Positions 25,010 through 37,499 of a stretch of DNA of 64,000 nt are shown one piece after another; within the stretch, counting starts at the first letter, position 1, and the number at the start of each line of letters is the position of its first letter. Where the stretch lies: NCBI GenBank assembly GCA_950106755.1, contig OX467089.1, forward strand, positions 17,093,345 to 17,157,344, written 5' to 3'. A model generated the notes under the pieces. It searched no databases and was not told the DNA's origin. It saw nothing but the letters and a program-made list of their open reading frames with translations. This DNA is from Climacium dendroides. Lineage: Eukaryota > Streptophyta > Bryopsida > Hypnales > Climaciaceae. Position numbers and translations under genes: made by a program.

Positions 25010-25290
25010 TCCAATCATTGTGACCACCGAGGTGGACAAACTCCCGACAACCAACCAACAACCCCTCTAGGGTGGTCAAACTTCTAGAGGGGGTAACAAT
25101 TGGGACCGATGGTCAAGTCTAGCCTAGCAGGCTCGGTCCAGCCACCAAACCAACTGTCCAGACCATAGGGTGGCCAATCCCCCAGAGGGGGTTGGCAAGG
25201 GCCAAGACCGGCAGCCAAACCCGGCAGGCTGCCCAACCCGGTCTGTAGGCCAGCCAGCAGAGCCAAGCTAGGCAACGGAGGAAGGCTTCA
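25010..25290. repeat. GC-rich island with a ~97-bp tandem duplication
   Basis: The base composition changes sharply to G+C. TAGGGTGGTCAAACTTCTAG at 25070 and TAGGGTGGCCAATCCCCCAG at 25167 start two diverged copies, each continuing through AGAGGGGGT, GGCAGGCT/AGCAGGCT and CCAACC blocks; a partial copy lies before at 25030. GGTC/GACC and CCAGCC/GGCTGG elements give strong local folding potential. The minus-strand open frame (Pro/Leu/Gly-rich) is a composition effect. Confidence 0.65.
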
Positions 25291-26700
25291 TCTCCCCTTT
25301 CAGATTACTAATTGTTTTTTTTATTTTTAATTAGAGATAGATTAGAGAGGGAAAAGTAAGGAATTAGAATAGAAGTAGAAAAGGAAACTTGAGAATTCTA
25401 TGCAAAAATCGGAGCTTAGAGGAAGAGGTTCGAAGTATTACAAGCAAAAAATTAGAGAATAGAGGAGAAAAAGTAGAGAATTAGCATTGCAATTTAGTAC
25501 CTAGAAGTAGCAATTAGCATCTAGAATAGTGGAAATTAGCATTCTAATCTCACCACTCTTTCTTTCCCTAGCCACTATTACTACAATAGAAGTAGGAAAA
25601 AATAGAGTTGAAGGGAAGTGTAGAATTAGAACTTACTAGCTCTTCAATTTACAAAACAAACTTCAAATAGAAAGATAGGATAGAGTTTAGAACCTCTCAT
25701 AGAATTCTCAAATCTCTTCAAATTCAATAGAATTGGAAGGACAAGTGAGAGAGATGAAGAGTTCATGAGGTAGTTGAAGTAAAAATTAGGAAGTTGATAG
25801 GATTAGAGAAAATCCTTGAAATCCATTTAGAACCATTAAAATCAAGATAGAATTATAATTGACTTGTAGGATATCAAAAGTCAATTATTGTTTAGAAGTT
25901 GATGCAATTATTTAAGTAGTTCAAAGCATTAAAATAATTGAGAGGAATAGTAGCAAAGAGAAAGACGAGGAGACAAGGAAAGGAAATGAGGGCTTGAGGG
26001 AATTGAGAATTGAAGTCGTATTTCTCAAGCCTCTTTAACCGTGGGCAAAAATTACCAATCAATACCAAGAGATGGTGAACAATGGGGAGTTTGAAGGAGT
26101 AACAATGACGCCAATTTTGAGGTGAGTTACTAGTTGCAACCCGTACTTTTCAATTATCGAAATTAAACATTTTAAAGTAGGTTCAAATTACAAAGCCAAT
26201 TTAGAGTACTTAGAGTAGGTCTTTAATAAGAATAAGGTAGGCAAAACTCTAGATCGTAGTTAGAGGTTTTCGAAACCATATCACACTTAAGAATCAGAGC
26301 TAAATTGAGCAAGATATGGCCGGATGAAGTTTGGGATGGAAATCAGATGAAGTTTAGTAAAAATCGTCTATTAGGGTTGAAACTTGAAAGTTAGAGAAAA
26401 GTTAATAACATAAGGATAGGGTATAAATTTCAAAGTAAAATAAAATAGGAAAGAGGTATAAAACCGTGGATGAAGTTTTCAAGGCCTCCGAAAGGCTAAA
26501 CTTCATCCATCCATAACTTTTGCTAGGAAAGTCGGAATATTTCAATTAAATAAAAAAACACCATGATTTAAAAAAACGAGTTATTAAAAATATACACTTC
26601 CAATTTAGCTAAGTTTTGTTGGTTAATTTCAAAATAAAAGAGTTAATATAACATTAGGAAAAGATCCATTGCTTGGAAGGCACAATGAACCGACGTTAGG
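25291..26700. other. Purine-rich intergenic DNA, no gene seen
   Basis: The plus strand from about 25320 to 26000 is conspicuously A/G-rich, with many GAATTAGAATAGAAG-type repeats. No coding motif was found. Confidence 0.45.
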
Positions 26701-26717
26701 CACCCATAGGAATTAAC

Positions 26718-27640
26718 GTGATTATTAGAACCTGGTTGTGCACGTTGATTTACAAAGGGTGGATAAATAAGCGCTTACAATATCAACATTTGTTTGATTT
26801 GCTACCGAGCATATATAATTCTCATAGATTTATCCATGACTTGGAAGATTTTGGTGAAGATGCATGTGTGGATCCAAATGGAGGTTTGGATGAAGGACAA
26901 AGTGGAAGTTTAGATGAGGGTCTAAGTGAGAATCAAAGTGAAAGTCTAAATGCAGGTATAAGTGGGGATCCTAACGGAGATGAAATGATGAACCTCTCCT
27001 AAATCTTAAAGATGATAATGAGTTTTTAAAAGAGATGTTTCTAAATATCTCAAACATGACAGCATTCCAAAATATTCCTAGGGAACACTATAAGAAACCA
27101 AAATTTATTGATGTCAAAAGGAACGGATTTTAGGTGATATTGAAAAAAACAAATCCATGTTTTTATGTCAACAATGATGTCCAATATATTATCAATGGAC
27201 ATCGTTGTTGACATAAAAACATGGGTTTGTCTTTTTGATGTCACCTTTGATGTCACCTAATTTCCGTTCCTTTTTATGTCAATCCGTCACGTAAAACAAG
27301 GTTTTCTTATAGTGGAAAGGTATGCGAGTTTGACAACAAAGAAATACAATGCGTTGAAGAGGACTAGAGAAATTTTATGATAGTTTTCAAGAATCTATGG
27401 GGTTGAAATTGAGACCAAGTTGAATACTCATGCTAAAGGAAGTTGGAAGTATCATCCCACTATAAGAGAGTGTTACAAATACAAGACTTGGACATGGGAA
27501 TCAAAGAAAAAAACAAAAATTACATTACAAAAATTCAAGTGGCAGAGAAGCAGGTGTGGTACAATCTTCAAGATATAATAGTAGAATTAAGTTACAACAT
27601 CGAAGACAATTTGTGCAAAAGAAACATACAAGGGTGAAAT
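26718..27640 (+). pseudogene. Degenerate element-like ORF split by a CACTA MITE
   Basis: The first frame (26718-27002) gives 94 residues, ending in an acidic, Gly/Ser/Glu repeat tract (NGGLDEGQSGSLDEGLSENQ). A shifted frame continues ILKDDNEFLKEMF to the MITE insertion at 27085, and resumes right of it as RYASLTTKKYNALKRTREI before stops. Removing the MITE together with one target copy restores a continuous reading, so the insertion came after the ORF existed. I do not recognise the family. Confidence 0.4.
27086..27314. mobile_element. Non-autonomous CACTA element (MITE) with GAA target duplication
   Basis: It starts CACTATAAGAAACC and ends GGTTTTCTTATAGTG, near-perfect terminal inverted repeats with the diagnostic CACTA end. 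It is flanked by GAA at 27083-27085 and 27315-27317, matching the 3-bp duplication expected for the CACTA/En-Spm superfamily. The 229-bp interior is itself largely palindromic: ACAAATCCATGTTTTTATGT is mirrored around about 27175-27230, and the ATTGATGTCAAAAGGAACGG side is mirrored by CCGTTCCTTTTTATGTCAAT. There is no coding capacity; it would need transposase from elsewhere. Confidence 0.9.
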
Positions 27641-30600
27641 TGTCAATGCTTTGTAGAGGTCAATGTCATAATTGTACATGATTGAATGTATTTTTCAATG
27701 GGATTATTGTCATTGAGTGCCACCATTGCCAACATACAATGATAAAAGAGGGTCATAATTAGAAAGGTGGATGCAAAATTTGTTTAATTCAAATTAGTTG
27801 TTTGGTATTATTCATTTAATGAAGGTTCAAATTATAGCGGTTTAAACTGCTATTTTATATATACATCATGATGTTCTAAAAAGTTAAAGAATGTTCAAAG
27901 CTTGTTAATTCACATATGACTAATGTCCCTAACCTCAAAAATAGGGGTTAGTCATATTAGTATAATATAAACTAATTCTTTTGAAAGCTTAATCTTATTC
28001 AAACACTTAAAAAAATAAAAGTAAAACATTTAAAGTAAAAAAGATTGTGCATGCAATATGAATTTAGTTCAAAAGTGTAAATGAACTCATTTCTAAAACT
28101 ATTGTAAACATTAACCCGTAAGTGTCTAAAGGCTTTAGGCAATACCCAAAGCTATTATAAATTGATGTTTCTTTAATATTTTTTTAGCTTCAACTTTAAA
28201 GAATATATATATGTGATCCTTATTAAAAGACATCCATATAGTTGAATTTCAAATAAAACGCATAGATATTTTTCAAATGAATTTATAGAATAAATCTTCT
28301 AAAATTCAATAAAATTATAATTTCAATACTTTTATGTTGTAATTTTTTATGATTGGTTGAAATAGTAGTGAAGTGGTTTATTTGAGATTTTGTTCTATAG
28401 AGATTTCTTCAATTTTTCTTGAATGCAATGAGATGATAGTTGTAGTATTTTGATTTTTTTTTTAAATTTGTCAATTTGATTTTGGAGTGTAAATAGGGTT
28501 ATCAATTTGCTCCATTTCCACAAGCAAGTCAATTAGAATTGTAAATCTTCAATTAGAATTGGAAAGGTGGATTTGCTTAGATTTGGAAAGGGGCAAATTA
28601 ACAAGATTTTGTAAAGTCAAATTGAGTAGGTGTAGCAAGTAGTAGCATATATTAGTGTATGTGATTGTGGAGACTTACAGGTTGTCCTCAAGTGAGTAAG
28701 TTTGTAAGTTGTGGTCAAATTGATAAGTCGTAATAATTGGGTGCAATTGTGTTCTATTGAATTGGCTGCGTAATTCAATTAATGTGTGTGTAAATTATTG
28801 AAGTTGAAGTTGTGTCAACTTGCTAGTCTGAGAATTGATTAATTTGTCTAATTGCATGGAAAATTACTGAGTTTAAGCTATAGTGGTCAAGTTGTTGTAA
28901 AGTGCATACCATTTGAATTGGAGAATTATAGTGGAGTCTAATTGATTGTTTGATGTAATTGAACGTTGAAGTATTGTCCAATTCATTGAGTATTTAAGTC
29001 TGAATTATTGTTTGAATATTAAGCTTGTCTATTGGTTGAGAGATTCAGTCGTATGTATAGTGATTTGGTCAAGTAGACTACAAGTAATTGTAATGGAAAG
29101 CATTGCGGTCCGTCTATTTGAATGAGCGAAAGTTGTTGAGATATTGAATGTGATTGTGAGTCGATTGACAGATTGATAAATTGTAAGCTTAGTCAATTAG
29201 TTTAATTGGAAAATCCTTATGTGGGCGAAAATTCTTAAGTTTACTTGAATGTAAGTGCAATCCAAATTGCTGTGGAATCGGTTGGAGGTTGACTTGACAA
29301 GGCTAAGCAATGGAAGCTGAAAGATAAGTGGTCCATTTGACTCATGAGATTATCATGATTAATTGATTATGTTGAATTTCTTTAGTGTATGAGTGTTCAT
29401 GGCTTAGCATATGTGGGATTGAATCTTGTTATGATTCTACTTGTACCTTCAATTTGGTGTTGAAAGTATATGTAATGTTGTTAGTTAATTGTCAGACCAA
29501 GTCTAATTGATTGTAATGTTGTTTGTTAAATGGATATGAGTTAATTGCAATATAATTGATGAACTAAGTAAATTGTGAGACTAAAGATGGTATGATTTGA
29601 ATTCAATTGACGGTGTTTCGATAAATTTTTGATTTGGATGTTTTTACTACAAGTCGACTAAGTTGACTAGTGTCTAATTCTTGAAGATGTGTGAATGTCG
29701 GATTGTGCTTGATAGTTTGTTTGTGTTAGAATGATTTAAGTCTAGTAGACATGGTAAATACATGTGTGTGCAAATGCTGCAATGTGGTGATCGATAAAAT
29801 TAACAAAAGTCTAATTGTTGTGTATTATTGATTGCAATAACTAGCCAATTCGATGTTTCAATTATTCATTCAAATTGTGAGAGCCTACATAACCCAAGTT
29901 TGATTAAGTCTAATTGATAAAGAATTAATCAAATCTTGCTCATCATTCACAAATTGACATGGTCCAGTTATAGTAGAGGTAGTTTGGAAAGATGATTGAC
30001 AAATTCAAACCATGAATTAAATTAAGTTCACTGAATTTATGTTGGAAATTTCACCTTTGGAGTTTGTAAATAGCATCAAATCTTTCATGCCAAATCTTTA
30101 GTAAGTTGAGATTTGCCATTGTCATTGCAAACCAAATCCAATTGTCCAGTTAATAGTACTAGTCAAGTTGTCAGTATAACTAGTGGTTGGTGGCAAGTTG
30201 ACTGAGATGTTGTAAGTGGACAATAGAACGGCCATAGGGTTCATATTTAGCTAGTGTGGTTTTGGGTGCATTATGTGTCCAATTGACCTTGTGGTAACTA
30301 AATCAAATTGACTTTGAGAAAAATGGAACGTATTGGCTAACGTGAAGATTAATCAAGCACCAAGAAAGTATAACCTCCTTCCTTGTGATTTCATATGGTA
30401 AAAAGAGAGCTAGAAATACGGAAATCTTTATACAAATAAAATTGTCAAAATGCAAACAAAGGTGGTACAGCTTAAACAAAAGTGAAAGAAAAAGAAGAAT
30501 TAGTTAATAGACTATGAATTTAAAAGTTTATGGTATTTGACATGAACCACACACTAGACAAGACTGAGGCGCCATATATTGTGCCTATAATATAGCATTG

Positions 30601-31890
30601 ATACTTGAATTGTGAAAATTGACCTTAGAGAGTGTTTCCTTGGATTTTTTTTAAAACCAATCACCAAAATACACAAATAAATATTCAAATTATGAATCAA
30701 GTGACCTTAGTCATACAAAAGTTAGACTTATTGACCTTCCTCAGGATTTAACCCCTTATACTTGTAGTCCTTGGATTTTGGCAAGTAGAGAAAATCCACA
30801 TTACAATAGTTTTATAAGTTGAAATGTTGCATATTATGCAAAACATCATTCAATGTTATACATTAAATTATTTTGGCCAATCATTCTAACATCCATGTGA
30901 TAAAGAATTGTTTTATTTTTCATATAATTAAAATAATAATATTAGATATATGTATAAATAATGTATAAATAAAAGTTGGACATTTCTAATTTTAAATTCT
31001 ATCCATATGGTATCTATGATTGCAATCACCCAGGTTTTATATAAATTTGAATCTTAAATTTTTTTAATCATAACTAGATGTATGATTGCAAATCACTAAT
31101 ATTTTGCATAAAAAGGAAATAAAAAAGATGGTCTTGCATTAGGACAATAGTGTTATTAGTGCATGTTAATTAATTATAAATGGATAAAAAATTTCATTAC
31201 TACAATGCTGTATTTAGATAGATGGTCGTTTAGACATTAAACTTAAAAGTAAATGTCAAGTTTCATTAATGTCACTAACTCCTTAAATAGAAGTCACTAA
31301 CATTAGTCACAATTGATGTAATAGAGAAAATAAAATCACATTAATCCCTAAATTTTTAAACTCCCCTCCATTACAATTTTTACATGACAATGAATACTAT
31401 ATTGACAATCTATATATGAAATTTGTTGTGAATATAGATTGATTTCTATATATTAGATTTGTTAAATGCAGAATTTAGGCTGATTTTTGTGTGTTAGCTT
31501 GGGTTGATTCATGTTCTTTCCTTTCTTTGATTTGTTGTATTATGCAAATTATTACTTTGATCCACAACTCCTCTTGACAAGGTACTTTTTCCTATTTTTC
31601 TTGTGTTTTTATCTTACCCTATTTTAGTATTTTTTTTCTCTTTTTTTTCCCAAATGTTTAGGCTTTACCCTACATTTACTCAGTTATTGTTGTCCTCATG
31701 CTAGATTTTACTGTAGTACAAGCAGTCATGGCAAAATGGCAAAAATCTTTAAGGGAACATGTCTTTGTTAAGTTTCAGAATATTGATGTGCATCCTGTTT
31801 GAAAGCTCTAGGTTCTCTAAGAATCAAACATCTCTAGTGAATCAACTTCCCCCTTCACAAGTTGAAATTGCACAAAATGCTTAGAAAGAC
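27641..31890. other. AT-rich intergenic DNA with a TTG/AATTG-rich stretch
   Basis: No gene is seen. From about 28440 to 30340 the plus strand is poor in C and rich in T and G, with AATTG, AAGTTG and GTCTAATTG words recurring at short irregular intervals, so most frames are blocked. The remainder is unpatterned AT-rich DNA. Confidence 0.45.
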
Positions 31891-31891
31891 C

Positions 31892-33890
31892 AATGGTACA
31901 ACTAGTTTGAATGGTTGGATTTTTTCCTAAACTTAGAGAGAGTTTTTTACAAGGTTTGTAGGGAGAAAGGGGGGTGCTCAGTTTATACCAAAGAGGGGTC
32001 AAAAAATCTAAAAGTAAGTGCTTTTCAAGACCATGGCTATTCCAATGAGCACAAGCAGCTTGCATGCGCAACACAAAGTGAAGAAAAAGTGATGGAGAAG
32101 GCCATTTTGCAAGGGCAACAAGCTTGTGATGAAGTGTTGAATTCACTTTTTAAGGCAACATATTTCATGGAGAAATAATCATTCATTTTCTCAAAATTTT
32201 CATCTTTGTGTAAATTATTGGTAAATGTGAATGTTCCTATGACTGCAAGTATGTATCATGATAAGAAAGCTTGTGCTAATTTGGTGTGGTGCATCTCAGT
32301 TGTGATTTTAAATAAATCATTTGTAGGGTGCGAAATTCCCCATTTTTTTGGTATTATGGTAGATGAATCTACCAATATTGTATTATTGTATGTCTTATTG
32401 TATTTGCTACTATCATAGAGGAAGGTTTTTTGTGATTGTTTTTTTAAGCTTGCTAGAAATCGAAGGTGGAAAGAAAAATGTTGCTGTAATTTTTTATACT
32501 CTCTTGATACTCTAAGGAAGTGGGGGCTAGATTTGTGCAAGTTTGTAGCATTTGGTAGTGATGGTGCAAGCACTATGGTAGGTGTTCATGGTGGATTTTC
32601 TACCCAAATTAAAGGTCAGATAAACCCTTTTCAACTATCTTACCATTGTATTGCCCACAAGACAAATTTGACAACTTTTCATGGTGCAAAAGTGTCATAG
32701 TGTAAGAAAACATCTAATGTTGTAGACTCCTTGCTGAATTCCATTTCTTCATTTTTCAAGATGTTTGGTAAGCACAAACATGCTCTTTTAGCCTTGCAAG
32801 AAGAAATCTTTGATGCAAAAGAACAATGAAGCATTACCATAAAGTTAGGTGTCTTAGTAATGGCAAGTTGTTAACACTTTTTGTGATTCGTTGGAGTCAG
32901 TTTTGTGTTTTTTTCGGGATGTTTAAGATGCCAAAGACTTGAGTCAGGCAAAATCTATTTTGAACAAATTGTCATAGTTTAAGGTCATTTACATTTTGTA
33001 CTTCCTTGCTGATATTTTATACTCTTTGGCCCTCTTGTCTAAGGTATTACAAAACAAATTCATTGGTAGCATTGTGCATTCAAAAATTGCACAAATTAAA
33101 TGATGTTTATTTTTGAGTCCACAAATCTGAATGCTACTATGTTTAATGAGGATACAGGGCACCATGGCCCTTTGAGGGGTCATTTAAGGAAGCTAGGGTA
33201 TGAAATTCATGGAAAAATGTATTATGGTTTTGAAATGGATCGATCTAGGCTAGGAATGAATCTTAAGGAAGCATTGCAATTTCAGCATGCTTTTGCAAAG
33301 GCTGTGTGTACAAGTTCAGATGCTCAATTTACAAACAATGATATCATTTCTTGCTTTAAAATTCTAAACCCTTTTAACATGTCCTCAAGGCAAATTGAAC
33401 TTTAAAATTGGGGTATTGCAGATTTGAAGAGCTTGCTAGTACACTATAAGATAGACAACTTCCATTCAAGTTTCACTTTATTTCCCCTTGTAAATGTGGC
33501 AGCTTGCAAGTGTGAGTTCTTGGCTTTCAAACTATAGTGTACTACTGAATGGGAGGATAAGAATTTCAAAGATCTTTGGGGCATGATAACTTGGAATCAT
33601 TATTTGCAAACTAGGTATCCTAACTTGATTGTACATGCTGAATTGGCTCGAGTGTAATGTGTGTCTACTACAACTTGTGAGAGAGCATTTAGTGTGTAGA
33701 ATTTGATCAAAATTTGTATTAAAAATAGGCTAGGTAGCAAGAATTTAGAAGCTATGCTTAGGATTGCATTAGAAGGTTTAGTTGAGGAATTTGATCATGT
33801 CATTGTTGATGTTAGAGCAATGGTTGGCTTGCGGTATCACTTTTTGGTCACACTAATTACCTTATTTTTGTTTAAAACCTTTAAAGTTTG
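31892..33890 (+). pseudogene. Degenerate hAT-type transposase (TTF-type zinc finger, DUF4371/hATC), copy 1
   Basis: Plus-strand remnants in order: FYKVCREKGG...VSAFQDHGYSNEHK (31945-32065), a TTF-type zinc-finger-like segment; SLCKLLVNVNVPMTASMYHDKKAC; FGIMVDESTNI (32340-32380); LDLCKFVAFGSDGASTMVG (about 32528-32582), INPFQLSYHCIAHKTNL; and near the end CVSTTTCERAFSV with NRLGSKNLEAMLRIALEG (33660-33785), the hAT C-terminal dimerisation region. Several stops and frame changes disable it. The same segments occur in the copy at 52527-54651, but the two are well diverged. The family name follows the MxDESTx, GSDGAxxM and hATC motif series. Confidence 0.75.
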
Positions 33891-34652
33891 ACTAATTTGT
33901 TTATTTTGATCAAGTAAGAAGACTCTAAATATTTTTAAAAATTCTTCCACTTCAATGGGATCAAGATGTATATTCCTAATAAGTTTCTTTTAAAACTATA
34001 ATTTTTGGATCTTTTCATAGAAGTGAAAAAAAATGTTGAATTTTGAAAATTGCAAGAATCATAGTGTATAATTTATTAATTATTTGTTAATAAAATAAAC
34101 TATTTTATGTATTAGACCACATAATGTAAGTCATATCCAAAAATGATATTAAAATAAAATTATTTGATATTCCAAATGCTTGTTTTCAAGGATTCTAGAT
34201 GCACTAGATAAAACTTACTTTTTAATTTAAAAAAATCCATTAAAAATTCCTAAAATTCTTTAATCGTGATGATTTTTTTCTTGATACATTACAAGTGTAG
34301 GTAGCTAAAACCACATTTTTTGAAATTTTACTTTAATATAATTAAAAGATGAAGTTGTTTGACACAGTGCAATGGACTAACATTGTAGTTCAGACAACGT
34401 TTTGGGGTCCCCCAAGTAGACCATTGTCCGTCATTCCTTTGTGGAAGAATGAGAGTAAGTATTGTTTTTTGTATGCTAACTCCTCAAATTACTTGTGTTC
34501 TTCAGTTCAACCAAGTTCAAGTGATGTTTCTTGTTCATATAGAGCATAAGATTATGAGAGAAGCTAATTGTTAATCTGCATATTTTTCCATACTAACTGG
34601 CCTCTAGAAAATGCTTAAACCATGGATCCTTGTATTTTTCAAAGGCTACATC

Positions 34653-34707
34653 CTTGGCCCCAAGATGGTGAGGGCCCTAGGTTCAATTCTTGCCAAGAAT
34701 ACTACAT
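34653..34707 (+). repeat. tRNA-like (SINE-like) sequence after hAT copy 1
   Basis: ATCCTTGG...GGTTCAATTCTTGCCAAGAAT contains a near-perfect RNA polymerase III B box (GGTTCAANYC) and partly complementary ends. It closely parallels 54739-54792. It is too short (about 55 bases) for a functional tRNA. Confidence 0.45.
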
Positions 34708-34709
34708 TT

Positions 34710-37490
34710 TACAAAACACATGAACCCCTCAAAACCATAACACAAAAAAGAATCTGATTGTAGACACTAAAATTTGGAAATATGTTAAAGTGAAAATAAA
34801 AACCTTGGCAATTTGCCAAATGGAAAAGAAAATTTTAGGATTTAAACTAAGAAAAAAAAAACTTCAAGTAAGCTTTCGAGTGGATTTTTTTTCTTTTCTA
34901 AACCTTGTTCAAAAAGGTCGGAAATGGACTCATTTTCCTATTGAACTTCCCGGATTGTGGTATATTCTAAATCTATAATGTTAAGGGTAGGTTCCCACCC
35001 GGCCTTATAGAAGCATTAAACCAATAGTAAATTGTCATGCATCTCCACATGAGCGCTCAGTTGTCTATTAAGCCTACATGGCAACCAACATGGCATGGTC
35101 TTAAGAGCATTCCTAAGGTCATTAATCACTTCTAAGGTGAAAGCACCAAAGACCATTAATTTAAGCAAATCAACATAGTTGGAGGCATATTTTTTTTACA
35201 ATAACATTTTTGTAGTATATGCAAGTGAAAATCATGAATATTAAAAAAAATTAGATTTTTCAAACATTGTATGTAATTTCTATGGTTTTTCAAAGTGTTG
35301 ACTGCTTAAACCACTGAAACTATCCCATAGGTGCCCTCAAAACTGAACCCTGCAAAAATCATTATCAACAAATCACTATCAACAAACCATAGTCAAATAT
35401 GTGTCCTTCGAATGTGTTGGCCAATCAATGTTAAGCATGTGGAGGACACATTCACCAAAGTCTAAGGACATAATTGGATGAGTCTAGGAACAAAAAATAA
35501 AAATAGGTGCAAGAATGGGTGTTTCTACCTTATATTGTTGGCCTACTAAAGCAAAAGTAGTCCGTAGCAAAACTTTAAAATCTTCTGAAAATGAAGATTT
35601 GAACTTAAAACAACAGCTCATATCAATATGCTTCATCAGGAGCCCATTATATAAGATCACTGACTGCCGAAGGCCAAAATTAGCAAGATCAAAGTTGGAA
35701 AAATCTAAATTATTGAAATTTTCCAACAATCCCCTTACACAAATTAGGAAGTTTCTATTCAATTGAATGTTTAATGATGTACAAGCAATGTCTTTATACA
35801 AGTAAGATGATGGAAGGTAAAACAACTCATGTGGGATATATAAATTAGGTTTAGTAGAAGCTCAACCACTCAAACCTAATTAAGTCAAACCTAGGAATTG
35901 TGTTTAATGTAGAACTTCGGTACTCATGTAGGCATAATAGAATAGCTTTTTTTTTTTAAACTTTGAACTAAGAAAAGTTGTTAAATCACGCTAACTTTCA
36001 TTTTTTAAAATTCATTTGAGATTTGGAGCCTCAAATCAAAAGTTAGAGACAAAATTCAAAGAGGAATTGGAAAAAACATTTCCTTTGACTTTATGCTACA
36101 AGAAGTGCAATTCAATTCATCATTTCATCCATAGAGTACGCTTATTTGGAATCTTTAATTCTTAAAAAAGGAGACTCATCATCAAGGTACTTTGTCAAAA
36201 ATGATTTAATTTATGAACCAATAGGTTTAAAAATACTATAAATTTTTTATTTTCACTAATATTTTAACCAACTATGTTCATAGGAATCTTCCTCTTTGAA
36301 TAGTATTGATATCTACATTGGTAAAAATATTCATTTTCTATAGAAAATTATAGCCTTGAGTAAGTAGCAAGGTATGGATAAACACTAAATACATTTTTAG
36401 TGTAGCACAGTCCCAACATAGAAATGAAAATAATGATTTGAATGTATTGCAAAATGAATTCATGGTAAACTTATGATAGGTTAATGGCACCCAATTCATT
36501 TGGGATGCCTTAGATGTAAATATTTTTCCATTTGTTTTCTCATTGTGGAATGCAACTAAATGATAGATCCCCTATATGTGCTACTAACCCCAAACCATCA
36601 TCACTTTGTAAACATCTTCAAAAACAATATATATCTATGTAGAAGGAACAATTTTATCACCTCTATCAAAAAAAGCTTTGACCCAACATTACTTTTGCAT
36701 ACAATATTCAAATGTTGCAATTTTTGGTGTGTTGGAAGTTCTTTTCACTCAATACCAATAAGAAAATATGAAAATTTGACTTGTCTAATAATAATAGTAG
36801 CTAGACAAAGTAGCAAAAAGTGTTGGTTTGAGGGATATCTACTCTAATCCTTTCAATGTTTGAAGTAACAAGTTCTCTTGTCAAACCAAACATGTTAAGT
36901 ATTATTTGGTTTGAATTTTATGGTTTGAATTATAAAAAATTGATAAAACTTATCAAAAGGTTGGATTTTAGTTCAATTTAGAACAAGTTTCAAGAAGCTC
37001 AAAAAAGACCTTGGGCAATTAGGGGGTTAATATGTAATGAAACTTTAAAAACTTGTTTCAACCCTTCTTTGAATTTTGTCCCAAACTTTTGATTGGAGGC
37101 TTGGAATCTCAAACATATTTTTGGAGATGAAAGTTAGCTTGATTTACCAACTTTTCTTTGTTCAAAGTTTCTTGAAAAAAATTATTCTACACTATGTCTA
37201 CATGAGGTTTGAAGTTCTATACTGCACACAATTCCTGCGTTTTGAAATTAGGTGGTCAAGCTCTCATCTTCAATTTGTCCCATACCCTTTGAAGATTCAT
37301 GATAGACAATAAAATTCATTATAAAAATAATCTCTCTATCCATTGCTTAGTGCACATACGTTGACATTGAATTGTAATGAAATCTTTTCCAATGTTTGGA
37401 TTTTCTTTACAATTTCTTGTCAATAGATTTGGGAAGGTGACTTGTTAATTTTCAAAATCATTTATGGTTTGAAATTTAGATTATTTTTGG
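34710..37490. other. AT-rich intergenic DNA with dispersed-repeat fragments
   Basis: No gene is seen. Fragments shared with other parts of the window: 35185-35322 with 50745-50878; 35395-35470 with 55855-55935; 35788-35905 with 44948-45065 (includes ATATATAAATTA and CAACCACTCA); 36933-37030 with 57766-57862 (AAGAAGCTCAAA, CCTTGGGCA, GGGTTAATA). These are remnants of medium-copy repeats, probably retrotransposon-derived. Confidence 0.55.
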
Positions 37491-37499
37491 CAACCAGCC

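Noticed and set aside
25084..25275. Minus-strand Pro/Leu/Gly frame in the GC island
   Set aside because: It follows from base composition and a duplicated segment; it is short and has no motif.
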